A stretch of DNA of 64,000 nt from Planctomonas deserti. Lineage in GTDB: Bacteria > Actinomycetota > Actinomycetes > Actinomycetales > Microbacteriaceae. Both the position numbers and the translations under genes were made by a program. Below, piece after piece: positions 35,541 to 43,762 of the stretch. Numbering within the stretch: position 1 is the first letter of the stretch; each line of letters starts with the position of its first letter. The stretch lies in contig NZ_QANL01000003.1 of assembly GCF_003067705.1 (NCBI RefSeq), positions 372,001 through 436,000 on the forward strand, in the 5' to 3' direction. The notes beneath the pieces were generated by a model. That model worked only from the letters and a program-made list of their open reading frames with translations. It had not been told where the DNA came from and searched no databases.

Positions 35541-36451
35541 ACCGAGTTACCGATGGAGTCGATGATCGTGCCGTAGTCGACGTCGGACAGACCGCCGCCG
35601 GCGGTGGAGGGGTTGTGCACGACGTTCTCCCACGCGGCGGAGATGTCGCTCCATCCGGGACCGTCGGGTGCGAAGAGGATGAGTCGCTTTGAGCTCGACC
35701 CCATCACGCCCTGCTCGTCCTCCCACGCATCCGTCAGCGCGCTGAAGTCCGCGGGGATGCGCGAGGACAGGTCCGCAGGCACCACCGACGGGTCGAGGGG
35801 AGTCGTGGGCTGGTCGCTCCACACCACGATCACCTGGCGGCGGCGGTCGCCGACGCGGGTCCAGGGCGAGTTGATGGCGAGAGCCACAGCTTCGAGTCCC
35901 GACTCGGGGGCGTCGCCGCCGCCCTCGGCGGTGAGCCCGCCGACGAACTCGGAGAAGTGTGCGCGGTCGTCGGGAAGCGCGTAGAACGGGGACTCCTCGA
36001 TGCCCGCGTCGCCGTCCGCGTAGAGGTCACGGAACGCGACCACGCGAACCCGCAGCTGAGTGACGTTCTTGCCCTTGGCGACGAGGTTGGTCTGCACGTC
36101 GTCGTAGAAGCCGAGGGCGTTTGCCTTCACCGCGTCGAGGATCGGGTCCATGCTGCCCGTCACATCGATGCAGAAGACGATGTCGACCGAGTAGCTGACC
36201 CCACGAGACGCCAGGCTGGTCTGCGGCGGGACCACGGGAACCACGGGTACCTCCGGTGCGGAGACCGGGGGAGCGACCGGCTCCTCAGCCGCGGGAGCGG
36301 CCGGTTCCTCCGCAGCGGGAGCGGAGGGTACGACCGCCTCCTCGACGCTGGCCGTGTCCGGAGCGGCGGCCACTTCGGATTCTGCGGCTGCCTCGAGCGG
36401 GGCGGTCGCGTCGGGTGCGGTGGTGCTGTCGGGCGGAGTGGTGTCAGTCAT
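35537..36451 (-). CDS. vWA (TerY-like) domain protein, first gene of the signalling operon
   Basis: A 304-residue protein. The first 90 residues are low-complexity Ala/Pro/Glu/Val-rich sequence. The vWA domain starts at about residue 92 with DIVFCIDVTGSMDPILDAVK, the MIDAS DxTGS variant typical of TerY-like proteins. RVVAFRDLYADGD and LTAEGGGDAPESGLEAVALAI follow, then VIVVWSDQPTTPLD. All MIDAS ligands are visible. ATG 36451 is chosen because GAGG lies just upstream; ATG 36463 lacks a site. In the TerY-P triad the vWA protein is linked to a PP2C phosphatase and a kinase, exactly the order seen here. Confidence 0.88.
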   Translation of the reverse strand: MTDTTPPDSTTAPDATAPLEAAAESEVAAAPDTASVEEAVVPSAPAAEEPAAPAAEEPVAPPVSAPEVPVVPVVPPQTSLASRGVSYSVDIVFCIDVTGSMDPILDAVKANALGFYDDVQTNLVAKGKNVTQLRVRVVAFRDLYADGDAGIEESPFYALPDDRAHFSEFVGGLTAEGGGDAPESGLEAVALAINSPWTRVGDRRRQVIVVWSDQPTTPLDPSVVPADLSSRIPADFSALTDAWEDEQGVMGSSSKRLILFAPDGPGWSDISAAWENVVHNPSTAGGGLSDVDYGTIIDSIGNSV

Positions 36452-36599
36452 GAAGTTCCTCATCTGCCGAAGTCGGGTGTCGGATCCGCCGAAGCTGGTG
36501 GACGCCGCACCATCAGGCTAACCAGGCTCCCGGTCTCCTGCGGAGTGCCGGTTCGTCACTGCCGTTCGATGTGCCCGCGCGGTTGGCGGCCCGTGCCGG

Positions 36600-36842
36600 T
36601 CAGTTGCCTTCGAACACCCCGGTGAAGACCGCGATCGGTAGAACGACCCCGACGATCACGAACACCGCACCGCCGAGAGCCATCACGGTGGGAGTCTGGG
36701 TCGCGGCAGAGGCATGGTGCCCGCGGGCGTGCATCTGCCGTTGGGCTGTTTCAGAGATGTGCCTGCGGAACAGGATGAAACAGGTTCCCCAGATGATGCA
36801 GAGCGGGGAGAAGATCACCGCCGCGATCTGGTCCTCGGTCAT
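36600..36842 (-). CDS. Small two-helix membrane protein
   Basis: An 80-residue protein: MTEDQIAAVIFSPLCIIWGTCFILFRR forms helix 1, then a basic His/Gln loop, and VMALGGAVFVIVGVVLPIAVFTG forms helix 2. ATG 36842 follows GGAGG at good spacing. It lies 148 bp upstream of the vWA operon in the same direction, so it may be cotranscribed or have its own promoter. I do not recognise a family. A membrane link for the vWA/kinase system is conceivable but is only proximity-based. Confidence 0.65.
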   Translation of the reverse strand: MTEDQIAAVIFSPLCIIWGTCFILFRRHISETAQRQMHARGHHASAATQTPTVMALGGAVFVIVGVVLPIAVFTGVFEGN

Positions 36843-37050
36843 CGGTCCTCCGGGTCGGATTGTCGGAGCCAGCCTTTCGGAGCGATGCCGGCAGGACAAC
36901 GCCCCAGCTTCGGGGGCGGCACCGGACAGGGACGGGGTGTGAGAGGTGTCATCGCGGCAAGTCGGTCCCGGTGGTCAGGGAGATCGACCCTCCTGCTGAG
37001 AGGGGGTGAGGGACCCGAACTGACGATCAGGCGGGCGCTAGGCTGCGGCC

Positions 37051-37551
37051 ATGATCACGTCCTCCGCCCAATTCCTCGCGACCCGGGCGGTGCTCGCGAT
37101 GTGCGCCGTCACGGTCGTTGTGGGGATCTCCGGGTGTGCTGCGGATTCCGCCGGCTCGACGACGGGTGCCGGAGCGCCTGCCCCCACGCCCGCCCCGGTA
37201 TCGACCGCCCCGATCGTAACCGATGTCGAAACGTGCGAGGCGTTCACCGACGTCTCGACCATCCTTCTGAACGGGACGGTCGCCCTTCGCGAAGGACGCA
37301 TGACGCAGCGGGAGTTCAACGGCTGGATGAGACTGGCGACGCGAGTCCTGGACCGCGTTCCCACCCGAGGTGAAGGCGCCGTGAGCGAAGCCGTCGCAGC
37401 CCTGAAAGCGGCCGCACCTCCGATCCCTTCCGGATCGGACGGCGCAACCAGCATCGGTGACGCGGAATGGAATGCGACCGCAACTTCCCCCGCCGCGGCC
37501 TGCGACGCAGCCGGCTACCAGCTCTTCGCCGAGGGCTTCACCGGCGGATAA
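37051..37551 (+). CDS. Predicted secreted lipoprotein of unknown function
   Basis: A 166-residue protein with a signal peptide ending in VGISGC (lipobox, about residue 29). A Gly/Ala/Pro/Thr-rich linker follows, then a helical domain with VETCEAFTDVSTILLNGTVALREGRMTQREFNGWMRLATRVLDRVP and a second cysteine near AACDAAGYQLF. The two cysteines of the mature domain may form a disulfide. Similar small lipoproteins are common and uncharacterised in Microbacteriaceae. Single gene; convergent with the next one. Confidence 0.72.
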   Translation: MITSSAQFLATRAVLAMCAVTVVVGISGCAADSAGSTTGAGAPAPTPAPVSTAPIVTDVETCEAFTDVSTILLNGTVALREGRMTQREFNGWMRLATRVLDRVPTRGEGAVSEAVAALKAAAPPIPSGSDGATSIGDAEWNATATSPAAACDAAGYQLFAEGFTGG

Positions 37552-37613
37552 CGGTCAGTGCGTAGGTTCCTCGCACTCGCGACCGTCACCGCCGTCCTGA
37601 CAACAGCATTCCC

Positions 37614-37928
37614 TCACCGAAAGCGCTTCGAATGCCTCACCAGCAGGGGTCCGACAGCCGGGTCGAGTATGGGGACCTCGTCGAACAGCGCGACCATCGG
37701 CTCCCATCCCTTCAGGAACGCGTGGAAGTTGAGCCGGCCGAACGCGAGCAGGTCGTCGTGAGACAACGGATCGCCCGCGATCAGGTGTCGAAGGGCGTCG
37801 ACCGCGCCGCCGGACTGCACGGTGAGGTCTGCCGCCATGGCCGTCTCAACCTCGGGCTGAAGCGACCAGGGGCGGAGCGGGATGCCCGGACGGTATGCCT
37901 CGAACAGGACACGATGTGTTTCGGTCAT
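37614..37928 (-). CDS. Conserved-looking hypothetical protein, 104 aa
   Basis: The product starts MTETHRVLFEAYRPGIPLRPW and contains AADLTVQSGGAVDALRHLIAGDPLSHDDLLAFGRLNFHAFLKGWEPMVALFDEVP. It is soluble, slightly acidic and mainly helical by composition, with no recognised motif or cysteine. GAGGAG lies 7 nt before ATG 37928, and codon use matches the neighbours, which supports a real gene. Function unknown. The opposite-strand open frame that covers it is regarded as a shadow of the downstream NAD-binding protein frame. Confidence 0.6.
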   Translation of the reverse strand: MTETHRVLFEAYRPGIPLRPWSLQPEVETAMAADLTVQSGGAVDALRHLIAGDPLSHDDLLAFGRLNFHAFLKGWEPMVALFDEVPILDPAVGPLLVRHSKRFR

Positions 37929-38120
37929 CGGTGCTCCTCGGTCAAGAAGCCTCGACAACAGCGTCCGGCCTCGACTGGCGGTACTGGATCGGGGGCACAA
38001 CGCGCCCGTCCCTCAACGAAGGCTATGCGAAACCGGCCCACCCGGAGGTACGCCACCTCCGAGGGCCACTGGCCTGGTGAGCCCCTCCCTAGACTGATCG
38101 ACCAGGGAGGTCCTAGGACA

Positions 38121-38978
38121 TTGCAGACCACGCCACCGGCCGAGCCGGGCTCACAGCGCCGCATCCTGCTGGCCGGTTGCGGAAAGCTCGGAATACTCCT
38201 GGGGGAGCGGCTGGTCGCACGCGGTGCGACGGTGTTCGCTCTCCGCCGCACCACCGCTGTGCTACCGGGAATCTTCACCCCCGTGGCGGCTGACCTCAGC
38301 ATCTCGCTGCCCGCCCCATTGCCGGAGGTCGACGAACTCGTCGTCACCCTCACCCCCAGCTCCTCGGCGAGCGCCGACCACCCTGACGACTACCTGGTGA
38401 AGATCAGAAACCTCGCTGCCGCGCTCCCCGTCCTTCCCCGTCGGGTGGTATTCGTGTCCTCCACCCGGGTCTTCGAAGGACGCACCGACGAACGGCCGCT
38501 CACCGAGGAGGATGCACCGGCAACGGTCACCGAACGAGGCCGAGTGGTCCTCGCCGGCGAACTCCTCGCCAGGGAGCTCCTCGACTCCTACATCGTCCGG
38601 CCGGCGGGGATCTACGGACCCGGCAGGGAGATGCTGCTCCGCACCGTGGTCGGCGGCACACCCGTCGACTACGCGAGACGAACCAATCGCATCCATCAGA
38701 TCGACCTCGCCCGGGCAATCGACACGATGCTCCAGGTGCACGAGCCGCCACGACTCGTTCACGCCGTCGATCAGGCCCCCACCCCCCTCGGCGATGTGGT
38801 CACGTACATCGCTCACCTGCTCGGACGCCAGCCGCCGCCGCGCACCGAGCCCGGGATACCTTCCGGCACCGTCCTCGACGGCGCCCGTCTTCTCGAACTG
38901 CTGGGGAACCTGCAATACCCGACCTTCAAGGCCGGCTATGCAGAGATGATCGAGGCCCAGCAGCGTCAGCTCGGCTGA
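38121..38978 (+). CDS. NAD(P)-binding extended-SDR epimerase-like protein
   Basis: A protein of about 285 residues. The nucleotide motif is RRILLAGCGKLGILLGERLVARGATVFALRR, close to the YeeZ-like branch of extended SDRs. VFVSSTRVFEG corresponds to the Ser-containing strand and SYIVRPAGIYGPGREML to the substrate end. The usual YxxxK is not obvious (GRVVLAGELLARELL takes its place), so the protein may not be a conventional dehydrogenase. TTG 38121 is taken as start because GGAGG and AGGAC lie upstream and the family begins about 15 residues later. Confidence 0.78.
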   Translation: MQTTPPAEPGSQRRILLAGCGKLGILLGERLVARGATVFALRRTTAVLPGIFTPVAADLSISLPAPLPEVDELVVTLTPSSSASADHPDDYLVKIRNLAAALPVLPRRVVFVSSTRVFEGRTDERPLTEEDAPATVTERGRVVLAGELLARELLDSYIVRPAGIYGPGREMLLRTVVGGTPVDYARRTNRIHQIDLARAIDTMLQVHEPPRLVHAVDQAPTPLGDVVTYIAHLLGRQPPPRTEPGIPSGTVLDGARLLELLGNLQYPTFKAGYAEMIEAQQRQLG

Positions 38979-39048
38979 GCCTCTGGCGCACGGCCGCCTC
39001 CGCGCCATAGCATCCGGGGAGTTCCGTCCATGCCAAAGGAGGCCTCCC

Positions 39049-39915
39049 GTGACGCAGCACACGCTCGAGCTACCGGAGGTCGATCTGGTCTACGACGTCC
39101 ATGGACCACTGCCCACCGCGGATGGACGCCCGCCGCTGGTCATGATCGGCCAGCCGATGGACGCGAGCGGGTTCCAGGCCCAGGTGAAGCTGTTCGCCGA
39201 CCGCACGGTCGTCACCTACGACCCGCGCGGTCTGGGCCGGAGCACGCGCAAGGACGGCGGTGTCACCAATGAGCCCGAAACGCAGGCCGAGGACGTCCAC
39301 GCGATCATCGAGGCGCTCGGGGCCGGCCCGGTGGACATGCTCGCCAGCAGTGGCGGCGCGGTGACCGCGCTTGCGTTGGTCACCGCTCATCCGCACGACG
39401 TGTCGACCCTCGTCGCACACGAGCCCCCCATCGACTGCGTGCTCCCGGACGCGGAAGCGGTTCAGAGGGCCCGGGCGGCCTACACGCGGGTGTACCAGGA
39501 CAAGGGCTGGGGCGCCGGGATGGCCGCATTCATCGCGATGACCTCGTGGGAGGGCGAGATCACGGAGGAGCACCTCGCCCGGCCGGCGCCGGATCCGGCG
39601 GCGTTCGGCATGCCGACCGAGGACGACGGCCGACGAGACGACCCGCTGCTGTCGGAACGTTCCTGGGCGGTACCCCTCTACGAACCGGACCTCGAGGCAC
39701 TGAAGGCCGCGCCGACCCGGATCGTGGTCGCCGTCGGGGAGGAGTCGCTGAAGGTCTACACCGGACGAGCCGCGATCGCGCTGGCCGAACGACTCGACCA
39801 GCAGGCAACGGTCTTCCCCAGCCACCACGGCGGCTTCATGGGTGGCGAGTTCGGCTACGCGGGGCAGCCCGAGGCTTTCGCCGCCAAACTCCGCGAGGTG
39901 CTGGACCAGCGCTGA
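39049..39915 (+). CDS. Alpha/beta hydrolase
   Basis: A 288-residue alpha/beta hydrolase. It has VMIGQPMDASGFQAQVKLFADRTVVTYDPRGLGRS (strands 3-4 and oxyanion side), the nucleophile elbow VDMLASSGGAVTALALV with the Sx(S)GG serine, an acid residue around RIVVAVGEESLKVYTGR and the histidine in FPSHHGGFMGGEFGYAGQPEAFA. The set Ser/Glu or Asp/His is consistent with an esterase or lyase-type hydrolase. Substrate unknown. GTG 39049 follows AAAGGAGG. It is not clearly linked to neighbours. Confidence 0.87.
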   Translation: MTQHTLELPEVDLVYDVHGPLPTADGRPPLVMIGQPMDASGFQAQVKLFADRTVVTYDPRGLGRSTRKDGGVTNEPETQAEDVHAIIEALGAGPVDMLASSGGAVTALALVTAHPHDVSTLVAHEPPIDCVLPDAEAVQRARAAYTRVYQDKGWGAGMAAFIAMTSWEGEITEEHLARPAPDPAAFGMPTEDDGRRDDPLLSERSWAVPLYEPDLEALKAAPTRIVVAVGEESLKVYTGRAAIALAERLDQQATVFPSHHGGFMGGEFGYAGQPEAFAAKLREVLDQR

Positions 39916-40063
39916 CGCGTGTGACCGGACACTCGGCCCGACCCCATGCGCGGCCCAGTTGCCCGCGGCTGACCGGCGATGTGGCCGGGTGATCCTGCGG
40001 TACCAGGAGCGTGAGCAGCGGGACCGGGTGCAGGCGTTCGACTCGGGGACGCCGGAATCGAAG

Positions 40064-40633
40064 CTAAGCCAGGGCTCCCATCGGCCGGTATCGCAGCGCC
40101 ATCGCTCCCGATCGGAAGTCCTGGCGGCCCACGAGCTCCAGCTGGACGCGCTGTCGCAGGCCGGCGAGCAACGTCGGACCGTGACCGGCGAGGACCGGCT
40201 GCACGACGAACTCGTACTCGTCGATCAGTCCCAGATTCGCTAGCGCCAGGGGGAGCGTCACGCCCCCCACCCACAGGCCCTCGCCTGGCTGCTGCTTGAG
40301 CCGCCGCACCGCCTGGCCCACGTCCTCTCGCACGAGCTCGGCGTTCCAGTCGACCGTGCTCAGCGTGCTCGACACGACGTGCTTCTTCGCCCCGTCGATG
40401 GCCTCGGCGAACGGGATCTGCGCATCGTCCATCCAGTCCGGCCAGGTGCCGGCCGCGGGCTTCCGCCACGCCGACTCCATCATCTGGTAGGTCACCCGCC
40501 CGAACAGCAGGGCATCGGCCCGCTCCATCTGATCGGTCCAGTAGCGCATCGACTCCGCATCAGGGGGAAGCCCTGCCTCGTGATGGCAGCAGCCGTCGAG
40601 CGTCACGTTGATCGAGTATCGGAGCGGTCTCAT
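40064..40633 (-). CDS. Dihydrofolate reductase-family protein (RibD C-terminal type)
   Basis: A 189-residue protein: RPLRYSINVTLDGCCHHEAG, ADALLFGRVTYQMMESAW, KHVVSSTLSTVDWNAELV, GLWVGGVTLPLALANLGLIDEYEFVVQPVLAGHGPTLLAGL. The NADPH-binding VGGxxL and the PVxxGxGxxLL end are the family hallmarks. Probable NADPH-dependent reductase with unknown substrate. ATG 40633 is the family start. It is a paralogue of the products at 32227-32793 and 59916-60548. Confidence 0.87.
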   Translation of the reverse strand: MRPLRYSINVTLDGCCHHEAGLPPDAESMRYWTDQMERADALLFGRVTYQMMESAWRKPAAGTWPDWMDDAQIPFAEAIDGAKKHVVSSTLSTVDWNAELVREDVGQAVRRLKQQPGEGLWVGGVTLPLALANLGLIDEYEFVVQPVLAGHGPTLLAGLRQRVQLELVGRQDFRSGAMALRYRPMGALA

Positions 40634-40694
40634 GGCATGGGTCTCCTCGGAAGCGACGGACCTGGCGGGATCGTTCATCCTCAGCCTGCCTCCA

Positions 40695-41351
40695 CTACTC
40701 GGCGAGAGCGGTGCGCGCCGTCCGCCGCGCGTGTGCACTCAGGTCGCCACCGCGGCGAGCGAGGAACTCCTCGAGCACGGCGGCGTCGACACGTCCGATC
40801 TCGCGAAGCGCCACGCCGACATTCGTCTGCACGAGGTGTTCGGGATCGTCGGCGAGGATCTCGCACAGGGCGAGCGGGTCGGCGAGGTCTCGCGCACGGA
40901 TGATCGAGAACGCCGCGGTGATGGCCGTCCGCCGGTGCCATCGATCGGCTGACGAGGCGAGCTCGAAGAGCACGTCCCGTGGCCGGTCGACGAGATATGT
41001 CCCGATGACCCGCGGCGCTGCGCGGTCGATGTAGTCCCACGTGTCGATGAGGTCGAGGTTCCGCATCCACACGTCGTACAGCGCTTCCCGGTCGGCGTCC
41101 TTGGCCCGTGCGCGGAAATCGAGCACGCTGACCCCCACCATCTTCAGCTCGTACACCCCGGAGGCGAGCAGACGCTCCACCTCGGCAAGGGGCATCCCCG
41201 CATTGCGCTTCGCGATGTCGAACACCGTTCCCATCCGGACGCCGATCACCTGCGTCCGGCCGTCGGTCAGGCGCCCGCGAATCTTGTCCGCCTCGACGTC
41301 GGACGCTGCCGATTCGAGCGCCTCGCGCACGGTCTCCAGATCGGTTTCCAC
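40695..41351 (-). CDS. AlkD-like DNA alkylation repair protein (HEAT-like repeats)
   Basis: A protein of about 218 residues with an all-helical AlkD-like arrangement: DGRTQVIGVRMGTVFDIAKRNAGMPLAEVERLLASGVYELKMVGVSVLDFRAR, DTWDYIDRAAPRVIGTYL, SSADRWHRRTAITAAFSIIRARD and TNVGVALREIGRVDAAVLEEFLARRGGDLSAHARRTARTAL. WD followed later by RWHRRTA is characteristic. AlkD glycosylases remove bulky 3- or 7-alkyl purines. GTG 41351 follows GAGG and leaves space for the divergent terC promoter; an ATG at 41432 would overlap that region and is less likely. Confidence 0.8.
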   Translation of the reverse strand: METDLETVREALESAASDVEADKIRGRLTDGRTQVIGVRMGTVFDIAKRNAGMPLAEVERLLASGVYELKMVGVSVLDFRARAKDADREALYDVWMRNLDLIDTWDYIDRAAPRVIGTYLVDRPRDVLFELASSADRWHRRTAITAAFSIIRARDLADPLALCEILADDPEHLVQTNVGVALREIGRVDAAVLEEFLARRGGDLSAHARRTARTALAE

Positions 41352-41442
41352 GCCCTCATCGTGCTCGCGATGCGCTGCAGTGTCCACGACGAACTGCCCG
41401 CTTGGTCGAGGCGAGCACTCAGGAAGCATCAAGCGAGTTCGG

Positions 41443-41448
41443 TATCCT
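41443..41448 (+). promoter_or_regulatory. Candidate -10 element of the terC transcript
   Basis: TATCCT at 41443-41448 would start transcription at about 41455, immediately before the 5-prime strand of riboswitch helix P1. The spacing from this -10 to the aptamer supports it. The -35 region is weak. Confidence 0.4.
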
Positions 41449-41457
41449 CGTTCCCAT

Positions 41458-41585
41458 CAAGGGGAGTACTCCCGTCAGTGATTGGCCCGTCAGTACGGAT
41501 GCACCGAAGCGTCCCGGGTCAACGGTCCCGGTTCCATTGGGGCGGAGAAGACCTTGGCGTGTTCATCGACCGCCTGAGCCCCTTG
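41458..41585 (+). ncRNA. yybP-ykoY (Mn2+-sensing) riboswitch
   Basis: The leader of terC carries the hallmarks of this class. Helix P1 pairs CAAGGGG (41458-41464) with CCCCTTG (41579-41585) perfectly. The conserved GGGGAGTA follows at the 5-prime side. CCGTCAGTACGG is in the middle, GAAGACCTTGG near 41547-41557, and the GACCGCCTGAGCC block at 41568-41580. TerC/Alx-type genes are the best known targets of this Mn2+ riboswitch. The final P1 base is also the first base of the terC ribosome site, so control of translation is likely. Confidence 0.87.
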
Positions 41586-41595
41586 GAGTACCCCT

Positions 41596-42630
41596 ATGCA
41601 GGTTTCACCCCTGATCTGGGTCATCACGATCGCCGTGACGATCCTCTTCTTCGTGTACGAGTTCTTCGCGCACGTCCGTAAGCCCCACGAGCCGTCCATT
41701 GCCGAGTCGGCGCGCTGGTCCGCCTTCTACATCGGTCTTGCCCTGCTGTTCGGGGTGGGGATCGGAATGACGTCGGGGTGGACCTTCGGCGGGGAGTACT
41801 TCGCCGGCTACCTGACCGAGAAGGCGTTGTCGATCGACAACCTCTTCGTCTTCCTCATCGTGATGGCCGGGTTCGCGGTGCCCAAGGTGTACCAGCAGAA
41901 GGTGCTGATGATCGGCATCATCATCGCCCTCGTGCTGCGGGGCGGCTTCATCGCGATCGGGGCGGCTCTCATCGAGAACTTCTCCTGGGTGTTCTACATC
42001 TTCGGTGCCCTGTTGCTCGTGCTCGCATACCGGCAGGCGTTCGGCGGCCACGACTCGAACCCGGCCGACGGCAAATTCATGACGTGGGTGCGCCGTGTGC
42101 TCCCCATCACGGACGAGTACCACGAGGACAAGCTCACCGTGAAGAAGGACGGCAGGCGCTTCGTCACGCCGATGATGCTCACAATCATCGCGATCGGATT
42201 CGTCGACCTCATCTTCGCGGTCGACTCGATTCCCGCGATCTACGGCCTGACGGACGAGGCCTACATCGTGTTCACCGCGAACGCGTTCGCGCTCATGGGG
42301 CTCAGGCAGCTGTTCTTCCTGATCGGCGGGCTGCTGGAGCGCCTGGTGTACCTCGCGCAGGGACTCGCCGTGATCCTCGCTTTCATCGGTGTGAAGCTCG
42401 TGTTCCATGCTCTGCACGTGAACGAGCTGCCGTTCGTCAACGGAGGCGAGCCGCTGCTGTGGGTGCCGGAGATCCCGATCTGGTTCTCGCTCCTCTTCAT
42501 CGGCGCGACGATCGCCGTCGCGACGGTCGCGAGTCTGCTGAAGACCCGCGGTGGTCAGGGCGAGAACGACGACGAGTCGACGCAGGGCAAGGACATCATC
42601 ACCGCCGGCTCGTCCCGAGACCAGCACTGA
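41596..42630 (+). CDS. terC: TerC/Alx family membrane protein, probable manganese exporter
   Basis: A 344-residue membrane protein with about 9 helices. Family motifs: EYFAGYLTEKALSIDNLFVFLIVMAGFAVPKVYQQKVLMIGIIIALVLRGGFIAIGAALIENFSWVFYIFGALLL, and FVDLIFAVDSIPAIYGLTDEAYIVFTANAFALMGLRQLFFLIGGLLERLVYL. The acidic residues in SIDN and AVDSIPA are thought to bind metal. Alx/MeeF/TerC proteins export Mn2+ or metallate exported enzymes. The yybP-ykoY riboswitch directly upstream supports a manganese role more than tellurite resistance. GGAG 41585-41588 is the ribosome site. Confidence 0.92.
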   Translation: MQVSPLIWVITIAVTILFFVYEFFAHVRKPHEPSIAESARWSAFYIGLALLFGVGIGMTSGWTFGGEYFAGYLTEKALSIDNLFVFLIVMAGFAVPKVYQQKVLMIGIIIALVLRGGFIAIGAALIENFSWVFYIFGALLLVLAYRQAFGGHDSNPADGKFMTWVRRVLPITDEYHEDKLTVKKDGRRFVTPMMLTIIAIGFVDLIFAVDSIPAIYGLTDEAYIVFTANAFALMGLRQLFFLIGGLLERLVYLAQGLAVILAFIGVKLVFHALHVNELPFVNGGEPLLWVPEIPIWFSLLFIGATIAVATVASLLKTRGGQGENDDESTQGKDIITAGSSRDQH

Positions 42631-42654
42631 TCTCGCGCGCCTCTGCTCGACGCC

Positions 42655-42689
42655 GAGGCGCAGGCCACACGAATCGTGGTCTGCGTCTC
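42655..42689 (+). terminator. terC terminator hairpin
   Basis: GAGGCGCAGGCCAC and GTGGTCTGCGTCTC form a 14-bp stem with loop ACGAATC. Two pairs are G-U on the plus strand and would be C-A mismatches in the reverse transcript, so the hairpin is built for the terC direction. It begins 24 bp after the terC stop. Confidence 0.75.
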
Positions 42690-42780
42690 AGGCGGACTCG
42701 CGGACAAGCAGATTCAAGCCGATCACGGTCTCCTGAGCCTCGGTCGGAGCGGTGCTCGTCAGCACCCGTTCCAGAGGTCG

Positions 42781-43545
42781 TCAGAGAACGTGCTCGGCGC
42801 CTGCCTCGACCGTCGGCTCTGCGAACGCCGCAACGGGAACCCGATGCAGGGTGAGCTCCTCACTGATCCGTGCGGCGATGCCGCCGGCCCACCGCCTGTA
42901 CAGGGTCGCGGTCTCCCGTTCGAACTCGTTCGCGGCACTCACCGGGATCAGGGTCACCTGCGGGATTCCCGCGATCACGGTGCTCGTCACGGCATTGAGC
43001 GCCTCCGCGTGCCGGTCGACGACCGCCGCAAGCGCAGGGGGGAGATGGGTACGCGGACCGAACGAGGGGACGGAGAGGAGGAAGACCCTGGCCTCGCTCG
43101 AGGCGCACTCGGCGACCTCGGCGAGCAACGTCCTCAGCCCGCTCTCCCACTTCCTGACGCTCATCAGAGCGAGCGCCTCGTTGTGGCCCAGGGACAACAC
43201 GATGACGTCGTATCGGGACAGGTCGACCCCGTCGATGGCAGCTTCGCAACTGAGGACGGTCATCTCCTGGTCGACCACCACGTCGATATCGGTCGCATGG
43301 CCGGTCAGAGCCGACAGTTGGCGCGCAAGGTGACCGGGTAGCCCGAGGTCGTGCGTGCGAACGCCGCGCCCCGTTGCCACGCCGTCTCCGGTCAGCAGGA
43401 TCCGGTCGAGCGTGATGCCTGGCCCGTGGACGTGAGGAGAATCCCCGGCGACGACCTGTCTGCGCCAGGAGTCGGGATTGGTGGCCAGCCAGAGTTCGAC
43501 AAGCGGACGGACGATGATTTTCGGCAACAGCACGAGCGACCCCAA
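42781..43545 (-). CDS. SGNH-hydrolase-like protein with GDS changed to GDG
   Basis: A protein of 250-254 residues. Block I is ILLTGDGVATGRGVRTHDLGLPGHLARQLSA, where Gly replaces the catalytic serine of GDS. Block III is YDVIVLSLGHNEALALMSVRKWESGLRTLLAEV, which keeps an Asn-containing GHNE. VFLLSVPSFGPRTHLPP and a C-terminal helix follow. It shares the same order of motifs with the protein at 29662-30519. The start is uncertain: TTG 43545 or GTG 43533, both without a clear ribosome site. Function unknown; catalysis by the classical serine mechanism is unlikely. Confidence 0.7.
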   Translation of the reverse strand: MGSLVLLPKIIVRPLVELWLATNPDSWRRQVVAGDSPHVHGPGITLDRILLTGDGVATGRGVRTHDLGLPGHLARQLSALTGHATDIDVVVDQEMTVLSCEAAIDGVDLSRYDVIVLSLGHNEALALMSVRKWESGLRTLLAEVAECASSEARVFLLSVPSFGPRTHLPPALAAVVDRHAEALNAVTSTVIAGIPQVTLIPVSAANEFERETATLYRRWAGGIAARISEELTLHRVPVAAFAEPTVEAGAEHVL

Positions 43546-43762
43546 TGAGGGAGAAATGCCGGCACGAGGTCGGCGTGGATCCGTTCAGCGTCTTCGGACG
43601 GTCGAGCAGACGCATGGTTCGTCGGGAGTCCAAGCCCATACCTCGCGGCTGCGTTGGAGCAGCCGCGATGATCCCACGCTACGCGCACCACATGCGGTTT
43701 CGCCGGTTCGCGCGATATGGATCCCCGCTCCGTCCGGCGGGCAGGTGATTGCGGTCCCGCCC

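Noticed and set aside
32970-42630. One continuous Ter system including terC and the vWA-PP2C-kinase operon
   Set aside because: terC lies more than 5 kb away, is oriented oppositely and has its own manganese riboswitch. There is no TerD, TelA or TerB nearby, so a joint system is not supported by the sequence.
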